From positions 1 to 25,850 of the forward strand of contig JASANZ010001938.1 in assembly GCA_030849805.1 (NCBI GenBank): a DNA stretch of 25,850 nt, in the 5' to 3' direction. This DNA is from Sergeia podlipaevii. Its lineage: Eukaryota; Euglenozoa; Kinetoplastea; Trypanosomatida; Trypanosomatidae. The number at the start of each line of letters is the position of its first letter. The stretch's first letter is position 1. Of the stretch, positions 1 through 9,187 are shown piece by piece. The notes beneath the pieces are model-generated. The model worked only from the letters and a program-made list of their open reading frames with translations, was not told the DNA's origin and did no database searches. Both the position numbers and the translations under genes were made by a program.

Positions 1-110
1 GTTCCCCTGTGTCCCATACATTACATCATCATCCTCAGTCGATATACCAAAGAGAGAAAAGATGGGGAGCTAAATAAGGAATAATCAAATATCTCCCTTT
101 CTTTGATCCC
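1..110. other. 3' flank of the 445-aa gene
   Basis: Short non-coding stretch lying downstream (in the transcribed direction) of the leftmost gene, so it should be its 3' UTR or the next intergenic spacer. I see no gene, repeat or structured element in it. Confidence 0.5.
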
Positions 111-1448
111 TCATCGAGGCCCACTACTTTTGGTTGGTTCTATGCAAAACTGAGGGCCAGGAGGCAGTGGCTGCGGTGGCTGCGCCTTCTGTTGCTTCTT
201 CTGGGTTGAAGGTGCTCTCTTGGGCTTGAGAGGTGCAGATGTTGCACTAGCTGCGGCAGCAGCAGCAACATTGGGGCCTCGCTTCAGCACCGTGGATCCC
301 TTCACAAGCTTGCCGGTATGTCCTCCAGGTTGGCGAGCAGCAGCTGGCGCGACAGTCGGCGCAGTCGTCGGTTTCTTCACGCTGCTAATGCTTTGCTGTC
401 GCAACAAGGGAGATCGCAATGACTGATCACTAGTAGTAAATGGAGTGGACGGACTACCAGCTCGCACAGCAGCAGCAGTACTTGTTTCCGGAATCGGAGT
501 AGAGGACCCTGTAAAGGTCAAATGATTGCCGCCAATAGACAAATCGGGTGTGGCATCACTTTCTACGCCAGTTTTGCGAGCTGAAGTCATCCAGTTGCCA
601 GCGCCACCACCTGCTGGTACGCTCATACCTGAGTCAAGCCTCATGCTCATACCCCCACCTTCAGCAGCAAAGCTATTACTGCTGCTCCCAACCAGCCGCC
701 CGCGTCGTAAGGTGCCAGTGAGAGTCTTACTGCCGTTCTGATAGGTGCGCGGGAACCCCGCGGGGGCAGTCGCCACCGATGTGATAGAGCTGTCCATCCA
801 CGCACTACTCGCTTCACCGCCGTAAGAAGAGGCAAAGGAGCTACGTCGCGACATGGTCAAGGATCGCACAAAGACACTCGCGTTGTGCTCCTCAATGCGA
901 TCCAATCGCTGCTGCATCGTACGACTCGCGCTGTCCCAGGATGAGTGCGGTCGCGTCAAGTACTCTAGACACGCTTCCACAGGAGCATCATCGAGAAAGG
1001 AGGCAAAATGGATGCTTTGGGACTTGCCCTTCGCCCTCTTGCTCTCCCTCGGTGACACAGAGGTGGATGGAATAGCGGTCGGGGTCTCGTTCTTCACTGA
1101 ATTTGATCGCCTCGCTGTCCGCGTGGGCGGTGGTGTTGGCGAAGGAGACGGCCCGCCGCCTGCGGAGGCAGGAGGTCTGGGATCGACGGAGTCCGGAAGG
1201 TGATGGGGAGGCTTTATTGCTCTGTTGCTATTGCTGTTTGGTCTAAGCACATCCAAATTGGTGGTGGCAGTCATAGTTAAGGGGGTCTCACGCTGTGAAA
1301 GCTGAAGGGTCTTAAAGGCATCGAGAGACTGCTGAGTAAGAGTGAGCGGAGACCCTGCACTGCCGCCGCTGTTGCTGCGGGGCATAGGTTGAGTAGAGCT
1401 GCCACTGCCAATGCTTGCCTCCGTGCTTTTGATGCGAAGGGGCTTCAT
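111..1448 (-). CDS. Hypothetical low-complexity protein, 445 aa
   Basis: I do not recognise the family. The product is dominated by Ser, Ala, Thr, Pro and Gly and is probably largely disordered. One segment looks more structured: residues about 145-200 (HFASFLDDAPVEACLEYL, then a Trp and a predicted helix rich in Arg, Glu and Gln), immediately followed by basic Ser-rich RRSSF-type motifs that resemble AGC-kinase phosphosites. A poly-Ala run lies near residues 393-400, and the C-terminus is basic (KPKRAPSTQKKQQK). The start is an ATG at 1448, with a likely splice acceptor about 75 nt upstream. It is the last gene of the leftward array in this window, downstream of the RPGRIP1L-like gene. The long uninterrupted frame with trypanosomatid-like 5' signals makes it likely to be a real gene; the function is unknown. 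Confidence 0.75.
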   Translation of the reverse strand: MKPLRIKSTEASIGSGSSTQPMPRSNSGGSAGSPLTLTQQSLDAFKTLQLSQRETPLTMTATTNLDVLRPNSNSNRAIKPPHHLPDSVDPRPPASAGGGPSPSPTPPPTRTARRSNSVKNETPTAIPSTSVSPRESKRAKGKSQSIHFASFLDDAPVEACLEYLTRPHSSWDSASRTMQQRLDRIEEHNASVFVRSLTMSRRSSFASSYGGEASSAWMDSSITSVATAPAGFPRTYQNGSKTLTGTLRRGRLVGSSSNSFAAEGGGMSMRLDSGMSVPAGGGAGNWMTSARKTGVESDATPDLSIGGNHLTFTGSSTPIPETSTAAAVRAGSPSTPFTTSDQSLRSPLLRQQSISSVKKPTTAPTVAPAAARQPGGHTGKLVKGSTVLKRGPNVAAAAAASATSAPLKPKRAPSTQKKQQKAQPPQPLPPGPQFCIEPTKSSGPR

Positions 1449-1521
1449 GAGCGCTACCGTTTCACTAATAATATATATAAGAATGAATATCTGTAAGTAG
1501 AATCTGCCCTATTGCACCTAT

Positions 1522-1523
1522 CT
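1522..1523 (-). promoter_or_regulatory. Candidate trans-splice acceptor for the 445-aa gene
   Basis: On the minus strand a pyrimidine-rich tract (plus 1541-1580) is followed by the first AG at 1522-1523, leaving a 5' UTR of about 73 nt to the ATG at 1448. The rule used is first AG after the tract; neighbouring AGs are possible. Confidence 0.35.
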
Positions 1524-1903
1524 ACGCATATCCAAGAGCACACGAAGAGAAGGAAAATTCTAAGAAAGAAAAAAAGAACTATGTACGTGTGTGTGTTTAC
1601 TCCTACAAATAAAAGAGATGTATACTTGAAAAAAAAAAAAAAGAAACAGCTAAGGAAGCGATAGAAGAGAAGGAAAAATAGAGAGTAAATAGTAATTCAA
1701 AGGCTACGAAGAGAAAAGAGTACATTGGGAAAAGACAACAAAAACCAGCAATAGGAAAAAAGAACTTCCTTCCACGTGTGCGCAGATAACAAAATAAGCT
1801 TTGTTTCCTTGCTTTTCTAAACCTCTATAATGCAAAGGGAAAAAATAGAGACGATCATTTTATAGAAAAAGCAACCAATTTGCCGCCGGTGCTCATCTCT
1901 CCC

Positions 1904-1925
1904 CACACACACACACACACACACA
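1904..1925. repeat. (CA)n microsatellite, 22 bp
   Basis: Perfect CA dinucleotide run directly seen, followed by a short GA run. It lies just downstream of the stop of the RPGRIP1L-like gene, so it would be in that mRNA's 3' UTR (as TG repeats in RNA). Confidence 0.9.
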
Positions 1926-1956
1926 GAGAGACAGACTCTCTCCTTGGAAAGAAGCA

Positions 1957-4900
1957 CTAAAATCTGCTCCCTTTACTCTTCAGTCGCTCCAGCTCTAATC
2001 TTAGTATCTCCTCATCCATCGACTCGCTAATGTACGTCTCTATCGGGCCAGATGGTGGCGGCGCTGATGGCAATGGACCTGGGCCCTGCTGGACGTGCGT
2101 CTCACCCAATTCAGATAAGTTGCGGCCTATTCTGCGTGGTACACTTGTACCGCTCATACCTCCTCTGGCGGCGTGTGTGCTATCCTCCAGGTGCGATGCG
2201 TATAGTTGCCGAGCAGGACCACGCTCATACCCACCCGGTGTTGGTGTTGCTGCAGCACTGTCAACCACCGAATTCGACACCATCAGGCGCACACGCAGAG
2301 TTGCGTTGGGGATGACGGAGTTGTCACTTCTGCGCAGTAAAGACAAGGCAAAGGACTTAAAGCTACCTGGGCACTGCAGTGCCTGTATCCACTCACACAC
2401 AGCCAGAGCCCACAGCTGCGTGCTTGCAGCAGCAGCAGCAGCATCATGGGGGGCATCCTCATCCGTAAGAAAAAAGGTGAGGGGTTGTCTCACCACCTCC
2501 GCCACTTCCCCCAGAGAGAGACCAGAAAATACAATTCCAGTTGTTTGTGAAGTGTCACTCTGATACTGCTGTTGATTGTACGTGACAGTGTACTGTGCGG
2601 TAGCAGGGGCAGCCAGGTGTACCTCCTGGTGCAGCGGTAGCACGCTGTAGTAGCACGAGAGACGCGGGAGCGGCTGTAGCATGTCAGTAGGTAGCTCCAG
2701 GCGTTCCACGTCAATGCTGAGGCTGTGTATTGTGTGCTCTCCTGACTGATACTGAAGCTGTCCTCCAGAGTGTAACGGAAAGCCACCTTGCAAAAGGTTC
2801 TGTGGAACGTGTGTGAGACGAGAGCCATCGCCTGTGCCTTGTGCAAGCGAGTGAGCTGGAGTCTGGCTCGCACCCCAGTGATATGTCGTGTCGCCCTCCG
2901 TCTTGGTCGGCGACAACCACTGTGAAGATAATATAGATCCACTCTGCGGAGGCGGAACTGGCTTTCGTCGTAAAGCTGGCGACTGTTGCTGCTGCCTGCG
3001 CATGCGTGCCTTCATGGCCAGTACGGAGGACGACGCCTCACTTCCGTCGTCTGTGTAAAAGTACGAGTCTGGCGAGGTTGAAGAAGAAGTGCTGCCGCGA
3101 TCTCGTGTGCGCCTTAGCTGCATGCCTGAACGGGTGGCGGCGGTATATCGATTCCACTGCCGCGTACCAGAAGAAGAAGAAGACATCTCCACCCACTCTC
3201 GCACACCTCCTCCTCTTCTTCTCCCTCTAGGTCCTCGCAACTTCTTTCCTCCAGCTCCTCTGGGAGCATCTCGGCACTGTTGTACTTCCTCAGAAGCAGC
3301 GCTCGTGCCACCAGCTACGCCATTGAACTCCTCGCCCTCACAACCAGCAGCGGTGGTAAGCCCTTCAGGATACGCCTCCTTCACCAGCCGGATGAACTCA
3401 CTCGCGAATGGCACACGGGCGGTAAGGCGAAACTCGAGAGAAGCTAGATGTCTGCCGCTGGGACTGATGAGCTTCACGTGCCCCTTGAATGTCGGGCGGG
3501 GAGAGGTGAGGATGTCTTCATCCAAAACCAGATCCAGCAAGCTCACATGCCCCTCAGCGATCGTTTCAAACATGCGCTCTGCCATCGTAACGCTGCTTCC
3601 CCTTCTGGCGGCCCCAGTCGTGCTGCTGCCGCCTCCGGTGCTACTCTGACCAGTCGCTCCGTCCTCGCTCTCCGTGGCTGCGTCCTCCAATTGAAGCAAT
3701 TCCTGAACTTCGTTGTCACTGCGCATGCGGTGTAGCTGCACTAGCAGGTCACGAGTGCGCAAGTAGTACAGAAGGAGGGTGTCCATAGAGATGCAGAAAG
3801 AAATGGAGGTGTCAAAGAAACCGTTGAAGCCTGTGATGGGCGGCGTTGTGACCGTCTCGTGAACAAGGAAATCGGCGGAGCAGAATATGTGGGAGAAAAG
3901 GTCGGGCACTAGAATGGAGTCTGGCACCTCTGCCGCCACCAGTTGCCCAAGAAACAGCTCTAGCACGTTTTCGTTCGCGTTGAGGGACTCCACCGCCGTG
4001 TCAGCTGCTACATCGTATCCCCGCAAAGACACCACTTGCGACTCCAAGAATTGCACACGCTCTAGCTGCTTTTCCAGCAGCCTCTGCCCTGCGGCCTCCC
4101 TCTTAGCAAGCGCCTTGGCAGCTTGGGATACCTCCTCCTTCTCTGTCTTACGCTTCCCAGTCATGGTAGTAATACGTATCTGGAGAAGTTCGTTAGTAAG
4201 CCGTAGCTGCTCCAGCTCTGCGAGGAGGCCCGCATTGGCTTCGTGCAGCTCCAGCAGCTGCTCTGCTGCAGTCGTAGCGTCGTGAGCAAGGTCCCACTTA
4301 GCAGCTTCGTCAGCGTCAAATGCGGTAAAAGCAACGCCGCCCTCGTCAGAAGCCAACGGAGGAGCCGCTGAAGAAGAACCACCGGCAGTACCAGCAGCAG
4401 CGCGTTTCTTCCACTTGGCAGCAGCAGAGTCACGACCCAGAGGAATGCGCACGCCATCGCCAAACGTACCGTGAATGTCTTCTGCGGTCAGCCCCTCTGT
4501 GTCTACGGCGTGGTTTGGCCACACCACGTGCAGCTTAGCCCGGCACAACTCTACTTCAACACGCAGTCTCGACAGCTCCATCGCCACACCGTCGCGTTGC
4601 GCCTTGGCAGCCTCACACTCCTCCCGGCACCGTATGTGGGTCTGTGTGCGCTCAGCGATATCTTTGTAGAGCAGCTGCGACACACTTTCCCACTGTAGCG
4701 CAGCCTTGCGCCAGTCGGCAATGTCCTCAGCCACCTCCTGCCGCGCATGTTGCAGCGCATCGTCAGTGACGCCCACGTACTCCGCCATAAGCTTCACGTG
4801 TTGCTGCTCCATTGCCGTGCGCTCTGAGGTGAGTTGCTGTATCTGCGCCTCCAGCTCACTCACACGGTCACGGCTCAAAGCTCCTAACTGGGCATCCTTC

Positions 4901-6111
4901 ATCACTAGCAGCAAACGCCGACGCTCATCCATGAGTTGAGCATTGAGACTCTTGAGCTCAACCAAGAGATTCTCGTTAGTGTTGCGCTGCGATGTCAGCG
5001 CAGACTCGACAAGGGAGAGCTTCGATCGCACTTTCATCACCTCGCCTGTCTTTTCTCGAGCTTCGGTGAGCAGCACGCGCACATCTTTGCTGAGCAATTC
5101 GTTGCTGTCCGCCCCCGCGACAAGGCGGCTTCGCAGCTCCCCAATTTGACTATCCAACGAAAAGCGGGCCTTCTCCTCCTCTGCAACGCGATTCTGAAGG
5201 GTGCGTTGCAGATCCGTGATGGTCTGCTGAGTGGAGGCGCATTTCTGCGTTGCTAGATCCCGCTCTCGCACCAGCTGGTGTACGTGTAATGTCAGATCTT
5301 CTACCTTAGCAATGGTCTTTGTATGCAACGCACGTGTACTCGATAACTCTTGCTGGACTGACTGCAGAAGACTCGATGACTCATTCAGCTTGCGACGTAG
5401 CTCCTCGTTTGCGTGATATAGTGCACTCGCTGCCACGTAGTTCTGTATGCTGCCCTCTGAGCCCCATACCATGGCAGGGTCAGGCAATGAACCCGCAGGG
5501 CCCCATAAAGAAGCCTCACTAATCGCAGCAGCGCGCGCGGCGTCTGGCTTTGCAGCCGAAGGTACCCGAACATACTCAACGGGCATCGTCTCTTCCCCGC
5601 TGTAGTCCGCATCACTATCATGTACGCCATCGAACTCAACGGTCTCATCCTCAAGGCGCACTCCTCGCCGTCGCTTTACCGTGCTATCAGCCCAAGTAAC
5701 GGATGGGGCTGTCATATGTCGGTGCTGCTGGGTTGCTGACGGCCCTGCTTGTGCCGCAGCTGAAGGAGATGCTGCAGCAAATACAATGGGCCTTGAGGCG
5801 CTAAGAGAATCCTGTCGCTGCCTAGCAGTGTAGGTAGGGTTCCGTGAAGCTGATGTAGAAGCAGACACTCCGCCTCTCCGAAGTGCGTCTCGCGCTCTCT
5901 GTACGGACGCGGCAGAAGCTCTAGCAGGGTTCAGAGGTGGTGCCGCCGCCTTGCGCTGAGCCACCTTGGCCATCTTGAGCTCCTCTTCTTTATCATTGAG
6001 AGCCCTCTGAACGTGCCGCAGCCGCTGTTCCAATGTAAAGTACGAGTCCTGCCAGTCAGTGCCCGGAGGCTGAGCCGCTGAAGGCGCCGCTGCCGGTGGC
6101 CGCGATGGCAT
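1957..6111 (-). CDS. RPGRIP1L/NPHP8-like coiled-coil C2-domain protein, 1384 aa
   Basis: The architecture resembles RPGRIP1/RPGRIP1L, a scaffold of the ciliary transition zone. A short N-terminal coiled coil is at residues 20-55, followed by a disordered region to about 225. A long coiled coil runs from about 230 to 700. A C2-like domain follows at about 730-915; its strand FFDTSISFCISMDTLLLYYL near residues 763-782 recalls the family pattern of a conserved phenylalanine-rich strand followed by a hydrophobic strand and 'LQYLQ' helix. A Ser/Gly-rich insertion (about 804-840) interrupts this domain. A basic, Ser-rich linker (about 925-1115) leads to a second C2-like domain at about 1120-1280. 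The C-terminus ends in a short acidic/basic helix. The start ATG at 6111 follows a likely splice acceptor. In trypanosomatids such a protein would be expected at the flagellar base. C2 assignment rests on pattern recognition, not a search; another coiled-coil C2 protein is the alternative. Confidence 0.72.
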   Translation of the reverse strand: MPSRPPAAAPSAAQPPGTDWQDSYFTLEQRLRHVQRALNDKEEELKMAKVAQRKAAAPPLNPARASAASVQRARDALRRGGVSASTSASRNPTYTARQRQDSLSASRPIVFAAASPSAAAQAGPSATQQHRHMTAPSVTWADSTVKRRRGVRLEDETVEFDGVHDSDADYSGEETMPVEYVRVPSAAKPDAARAAAISEASLWGPAGSLPDPAMVWGSEGSIQNYVAASALYHANEELRRKLNESSSLLQSVQQELSSTRALHTKTIAKVEDLTLHVHQLVRERDLATQKCASTQQTITDLQRTLQNRVAEEEKARFSLDSQIGELRSRLVAGADSNELLSKDVRVLLTEAREKTGEVMKVRSKLSLVESALTSQRNTNENLLVELKSLNAQLMDERRRLLLVMKDAQLGALSRDRVSELEAQIQQLTSERTAMEQQHVKLMAEYVGVTDDALQHARQEVAEDIADWRKAALQWESVSQLLYKDIAERTQTHIRCREECEAAKAQRDGVAMELSRLRVEVELCRAKLHVVWPNHAVDTEGLTAEDIHGTFGDGVRIPLGRDSAAAKWKKRAAAGTAGGSSSAAPPLASDEGGVAFTAFDADEAAKWDLAHDATTAAEQLLELHEANAGLLAELEQLRLTNELLQIRITTMTGKRKTEKEEVSQAAKALAKREAAGQRLLEKQLERVQFLESQVVSLRGYDVAADTAVESLNANENVLELFLGQLVAAEVPDSILVPDLFSHIFCSADFLVHETVTTPPITGFNGFFDTSISFCISMDTLLLYYLRTRDLLVQLHRMRSDNEVQELLQLEDAATESEDGATGQSSTGGGSSTTGAARRGSSVTMAERMFETIAEGHVSLLDLVLDEDILTSPRPTFKGHVKLISPSGRHLASLEFRLTARVPFASEFIRLVKEAYPEGLTTAAGCEGEEFNGVAGGTSAASEEVQQCRDAPRGAGGKKLRGPRGRRRGGGVREWVEMSSSSSGTRQWNRYTAATRSGMQLRRTRDRGSTSSSTSPDSYFYTDDGSEASSSVLAMKARMRRQQQQSPALRRKPVPPPQSGSILSSQWLSPTKTEGDTTYHWGASQTPAHSLAQGTGDGSRLTHVPQNLLQGGFPLHSGGQLQYQSGEHTIHSLSIDVERLELPTDMLQPLPRLSCYYSVLPLHQEVHLAAPATAQYTVTYNQQQYQSDTSQTTGIVFSGLSLGEVAEVVRQPLTFFLTDEDAPHDAAAAAASTQLWALAVCEWIQALQCPGSFKSFALSLLRRSDNSVIPNATLRVRLMVSNSVVDSAAATPTPGGYERGPARQLYASHLEDSTHAARGGMSGTSVPRRIGRNLSELGETHVQQGPGPLPSAPPPSGPIETYISESMDEEILRLELERLKSKGSRF

Positions 6112-6181
6112 GATGTGTTGTGTGTGCTATCGCGTATTGTTCTACCTCCACTTTTAAGTTGCTGCCGCTTTTTGAGGGGCT

Positions 6182-6232
<51 letters not shown>
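6182..6232. repeat. Compound (CT)n(AT)n microsatellite
   Basis: About nine CT units (to 6200) run straight into about sixteen AT units (6201-6232). On the coding strand this reads (AT)n then (AG)n, about 70 nt upstream of the RPGRIP1L-like ATG and downstream of the best splice acceptor, so it probably lies inside the 5' UTR. The AT part is self-complementary and could form a hairpin in RNA. It is expected to vary in length between strains. Confidence 0.9.
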
Positions 6233-6236
<4 letters not shown>

Positions 6237-6268
6237 TGTTCTAATTGTGGCTTCTAAATCTCGTATAT

Positions 6269-6270
6269 CT
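6269..6270 (-). promoter_or_regulatory. Candidate trans-splice acceptor for the RPGRIP1L-like gene
   Basis: Minus-strand T-rich tract (plus 6276-6300) followed by the first AG at 6269-6270. It predicts a 5' UTR of about 157 nt that contains the AT/AG microsatellite. AGs inside the microsatellite are alternatives. Confidence 0.35.
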
Positions 6271-6802
6271 AAAAGGCAAGAAAAAAAATTGCAAAAAAGG
6301 ACTGATTCTTTCCGTCTATTTGTAATGTTGGCAATGGCACGTATGAGGTGTAATGTTGGTACAGCAAGTACCTTTTGACTTCTAAAAGCGTGTGCCTTCC
6401 TCGTCCGTTTGTTTGTTTGCTTCTATGTACACGGTCGATAGCAAAGAAAAAGGGCCAAAATAAGAGGCATGAGTGGGTGAATAGAATTAATGAGAAAAGC
6501 ACAAATGCAATGTTGACGTTTAAACAATGAATGTGGGCCGTGTCAAAGTGGTGAAGTGCAGCTCATTGAAGAAGAGGAGGGGGGAGAGAAACAACAACGA
6601 GGAATGCAGAGTTGGCGTTCTTCGTTTGCGCTACGAATTGTTCTTGTGTGCGTTTGTTAGTCTGTGAATAAGTTACCACTGAGATTACTCGATTTAAAAA
6701 AAGTAAAAGCTCAACTCACAACAACAACAGCAATCGGTGTGCGCGTGTAGAAAGAAAGCACATAGAGGAGGAAGGGGAAAATAGATGAAGCATCGCATGC
6801 GA

Positions 6803-9187
6803 TTAAAGGCCCTTATTAAACTTTTCCCTCATCGCCTCGGATACTTTCTCCTTGTCTGATCCCCTTCGCAGGATCTGCGCCAGGCGCTTCTTCGCCGGCA
6901 GAGGCCGCACACGCTCCTCTTCTCCCTCTTCGCCATTTTCCAAAAACTGCTCCCGATGCTTCTTTTTCTCCTGTGCCTTTCGGAGGAACCCATCCCACTT
7001 ACGATAGCGGTTGAACTGCAGGCGACGCTCATACTCACGCTCAACCGCTTCATGGCGCCGCTCCTGATCGAGTTCGGCCTCCTGCACAATGTCCTGCAAA
7101 CTAGAGGGAAGAAGATGCGCGTCAACGGACCACTTGGACTGTGCCTCACGCGAGGGCAGTACGCGGAACTTGGAATCGCTCAATTCTCGATAGCGCCCCA
7201 TCTCAGGAGATCCAAAGCGGCCCGTGCTAAGGTTAAACTCCTCCTCTCCGCCAGATAAGGCCCACGGCGGCAACTCGCTCGCCACTTCCCCTTCTTGGTG
7301 CTCCTTGTCAGAGGCAGCGGCGGATACCTCCTCTCCTTCCAGCGCTTCCTCTTCTCCGTTCAGAAGAGCGCTGTCCTTGCCGTCATAGTCTCCAAGTAGT
7401 CCTTGCAAAGCCTCGTCTTCAATGCGTGCCTCGCGACCCTCAGCGCCGCCTACAGGATCCGGCGACAGCCCCAGCACGTGTGTTTCCTCGACCATCTCGA
7501 AGGGTGGTGGGGTGTATGACTTGGCTGAAGCAGCTAGACTCGCCGCAGCGAGGATGTTGCTCTCGCGCAGCAAGGCATCCTCCGTCTTGCGCTCACGTTG
7601 GAGGGCGTCTCTGCGAACCCGCTTCAAGTGCAAGTTAATCTCCTTATTGTCCACCACCTGGAGGTTGTTAGTGCGCTGCGAGATAACACGAAAGGCTTCA
7701 AAATTTTCTAGCGTCTCTTGCATTCCCTCCTGCTCCTTCTTAAGGCGGATAGACGGAGTGGGGCTCGACTTCTCCACACCCAGCCCCTCGCTTCCTCCTT
7801 CTCCAGGCTCTGGAGCAAGAAACATTGTTGCGTGCCACTGGACCGCCTCCAGCAGAGAAAGAGGAACACTGCGACGCCAGCGTAGTGAAAATTGAAAGGC
7901 ATAGCGCCTCAGCAATCCCTCTGGCAGCTCATCCAACTCCCCACTCTCTGTTCTGTGTCGCACAAGCAGCAGCTCCTCAGGGGAGAGTCGCACCCGCTCA
8001 AGTCTCTCCTCGCTACGACCCGGAGGAGGTGCAGCCTGACGCCGCATGGGCTTGCGCAAGAGTCCCCACGGCGCGTGGATCACCTCTGGAGCGCTTGACT
8101 CCTTTTCTGAAGCAGTCAGTGTGCGATCCTGCTCACGCGGCCTTGTTGGTTTGGAGACGCCGTTCCCGACCGCTCCAGCGCCTTCCTCCCCTGCTGTCAT
8201 CCTCACCACGCGCATGTCGGCCGCAAGAAGGCTCTCCACAGAGCGAAAGTAGTGCCGGCGACGGTCCAGCATTGCCCGTATCGCGCGCTCGCTGACATGA
8301 CGCACAATGCGGTCAATCAGCTTTGCCTTGTCTCCGTGCCTTAGCTGCCGCTGAACTGCTAAAAAAATACGGAGCTCCTCTTCATGGAGCTTGCCCAGAG
8401 TAGTGCTGAGGTCCTCCGCAGCCTCGCCTTGCGCAGCTCGGTCTGTGTTATCTCGCATCTCCTCAGCCCACTGTGACGTGTTCCACACATCAGTTGGATG
8501 GCGGATGCGCATTGTAGCCACGGGAGTTGCCGCTGCCGGCTGTGCTTGCAGATGCGAGTCTGATGATGCCGCTTCTTCCCCCTCAGAAGACGCCGTCTGC
8601 CGTTGCTGTGCCGTGGCGGTTGGTGCCGGCAACGGGGGAAGATCCCCTCGCAAATATTCCTCAAACTTGGCGACGCACAGCCTGTCTTCTTCTCGCTGGC
8701 GTGCCAGTTCCGCCTCGGCCAACTGTTCGGGAAAGATGTCCATCGTCTCTTCGATCTTTGTCTGAATGTGCTCACGCAGCTTCACACGGCTGATCCCTGT
8801 AGCGTCACGCAGTGCCACATACGTCTCCGGCAGTGGTCGTACGCCCTGCTCAATCATGCGGGAGAACAGCTTGTACGCCTGCCACTCTAGCCCTGCCCGC
8901 CCCATGGTGGAGATGAGAGAAGTGTAGGTAAGTACGTCAGGCTCGATACCACGACGAGTCATGACGTTGAGCTGTAGTAAAGCATCTCGTGCCATCTCAT
9001 AAGCCTCACCTTTAGATAAGTCCTGCGGCAGCTCAAGAAATGGCCGTTCGTGTACATGTCTGCGTTGACAGCTGAATGCACCGCTGTTATGAATGCTGCT
9101 CACAAGAGGAGTAGGTGTACTCGCAGCAGTTTTCGCCGCCCACGTTGCGACTCTCATGTGGACGCGTGACACACATAAACGCTGCAT
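6803..9187 (-). CDS. Mitochondrial pentatricopeptide-repeat (PPR) protein with SAP-like segment, 794 aa
   Basis: Residues about 65-125 contain PPR-type helical hairpins, with the hallmark GIEPDVLTYTSLISTMGRAG and a second motif ending MIEQGVRPLPETYVAL. PPR proteins bind organellar RNA. The N-terminus (MQRLCVSRVHMRVATWAAKT) is basic, hydroxylated and lacks acidic residues, as in a mitochondrial presequence. At about 262-300 the pattern LHEEELRIFLAVQRQL, then GDKAKLIDRIVRHV, resembles a SAP nucleic-acid-binding helix-turn-helix. The rest is charged, with acidic stretches (about 560-640) and a basic Arg/Lys/Glu-rich C-terminal helix region. Few PPR repeats are recognisable for the length, which is typical of divergent kinetoplastid PPR proteins of the mitoribosome or RNA-processing complexes. 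A role in mitochondrial RNA or ribosome function is inferred; the exact complex is unknown. Start ATG at 9187 lies about 90 nt from a good splice acceptor. Confidence 0.82.
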   Translation of the reverse strand: MQRLCVSRVHMRVATWAAKTAASTPTPLVSSIHNSGAFSCQRRHVHERPFLELPQDLSKGEAYEMARDALLQLNVMTRRGIEPDVLTYTSLISTMGRAGLEWQAYKLFSRMIEQGVRPLPETYVALRDATGISRVKLREHIQTKIEETMDIFPEQLAEAELARQREEDRLCVAKFEEYLRGDLPPLPAPTATAQQRQTASSEGEEAASSDSHLQAQPAAATPVATMRIRHPTDVWNTSQWAEEMRDNTDRAAQGEAAEDLSTTLGKLHEEELRIFLAVQRQLRHGDKAKLIDRIVRHVSERAIRAMLDRRRHYFRSVESLLAADMRVVRMTAGEEGAGAVGNGVSKPTRPREQDRTLTASEKESSAPEVIHAPWGLLRKPMRRQAAPPPGRSEERLERVRLSPEELLLVRHRTESGELDELPEGLLRRYAFQFSLRWRRSVPLSLLEAVQWHATMFLAPEPGEGGSEGLGVEKSSPTPSIRLKKEQEGMQETLENFEAFRVISQRTNNLQVVDNKEINLHLKRVRRDALQRERKTEDALLRESNILAAASLAASAKSYTPPPFEMVEETHVLGLSPDPVGGAEGREARIEDEALQGLLGDYDGKDSALLNGEEEALEGEEVSAAASDKEHQEGEVASELPPWALSGGEEEFNLSTGRFGSPEMGRYRELSDSKFRVLPSREAQSKWSVDAHLLPSSLQDIVQEAELDQERRHEAVEREYERRLQFNRYRKWDGFLRKAQEKKKHREQFLENGEEGEEERVRPLPAKKRLAQILRRGSDKEKVSEAMREKFNKGL

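Larger units (their letters stand above)
1449..1956. other. Intergenic spacer, 508 bp, with processing signals
   Basis: Non-coding spacer between the 1384-aa and 445-aa genes. It is purine-rich on the plus strand (pyrimidine-rich on the coding strand), especially about 1541-1580 and 1629-1780, as expected for trans-splicing and polyadenylation control of the 445-aa gene. A CA dinucleotide tract is at its right end. No other gene is seen. Confidence 0.6.
6112..6802. other. Intergenic spacer, 691 bp
   Basis: Non-coding spacer between the PPR and RPGRIP1L-like genes. Its left part holds the CT/AT microsatellite and splice signals of the RPGRIP1L-like gene; the right part (about 6470-6802) is AT-rich with AACAACAA-type tracts and is probably the 3' UTR of the PPR gene. 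No gene seen. Confidence 0.6.
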
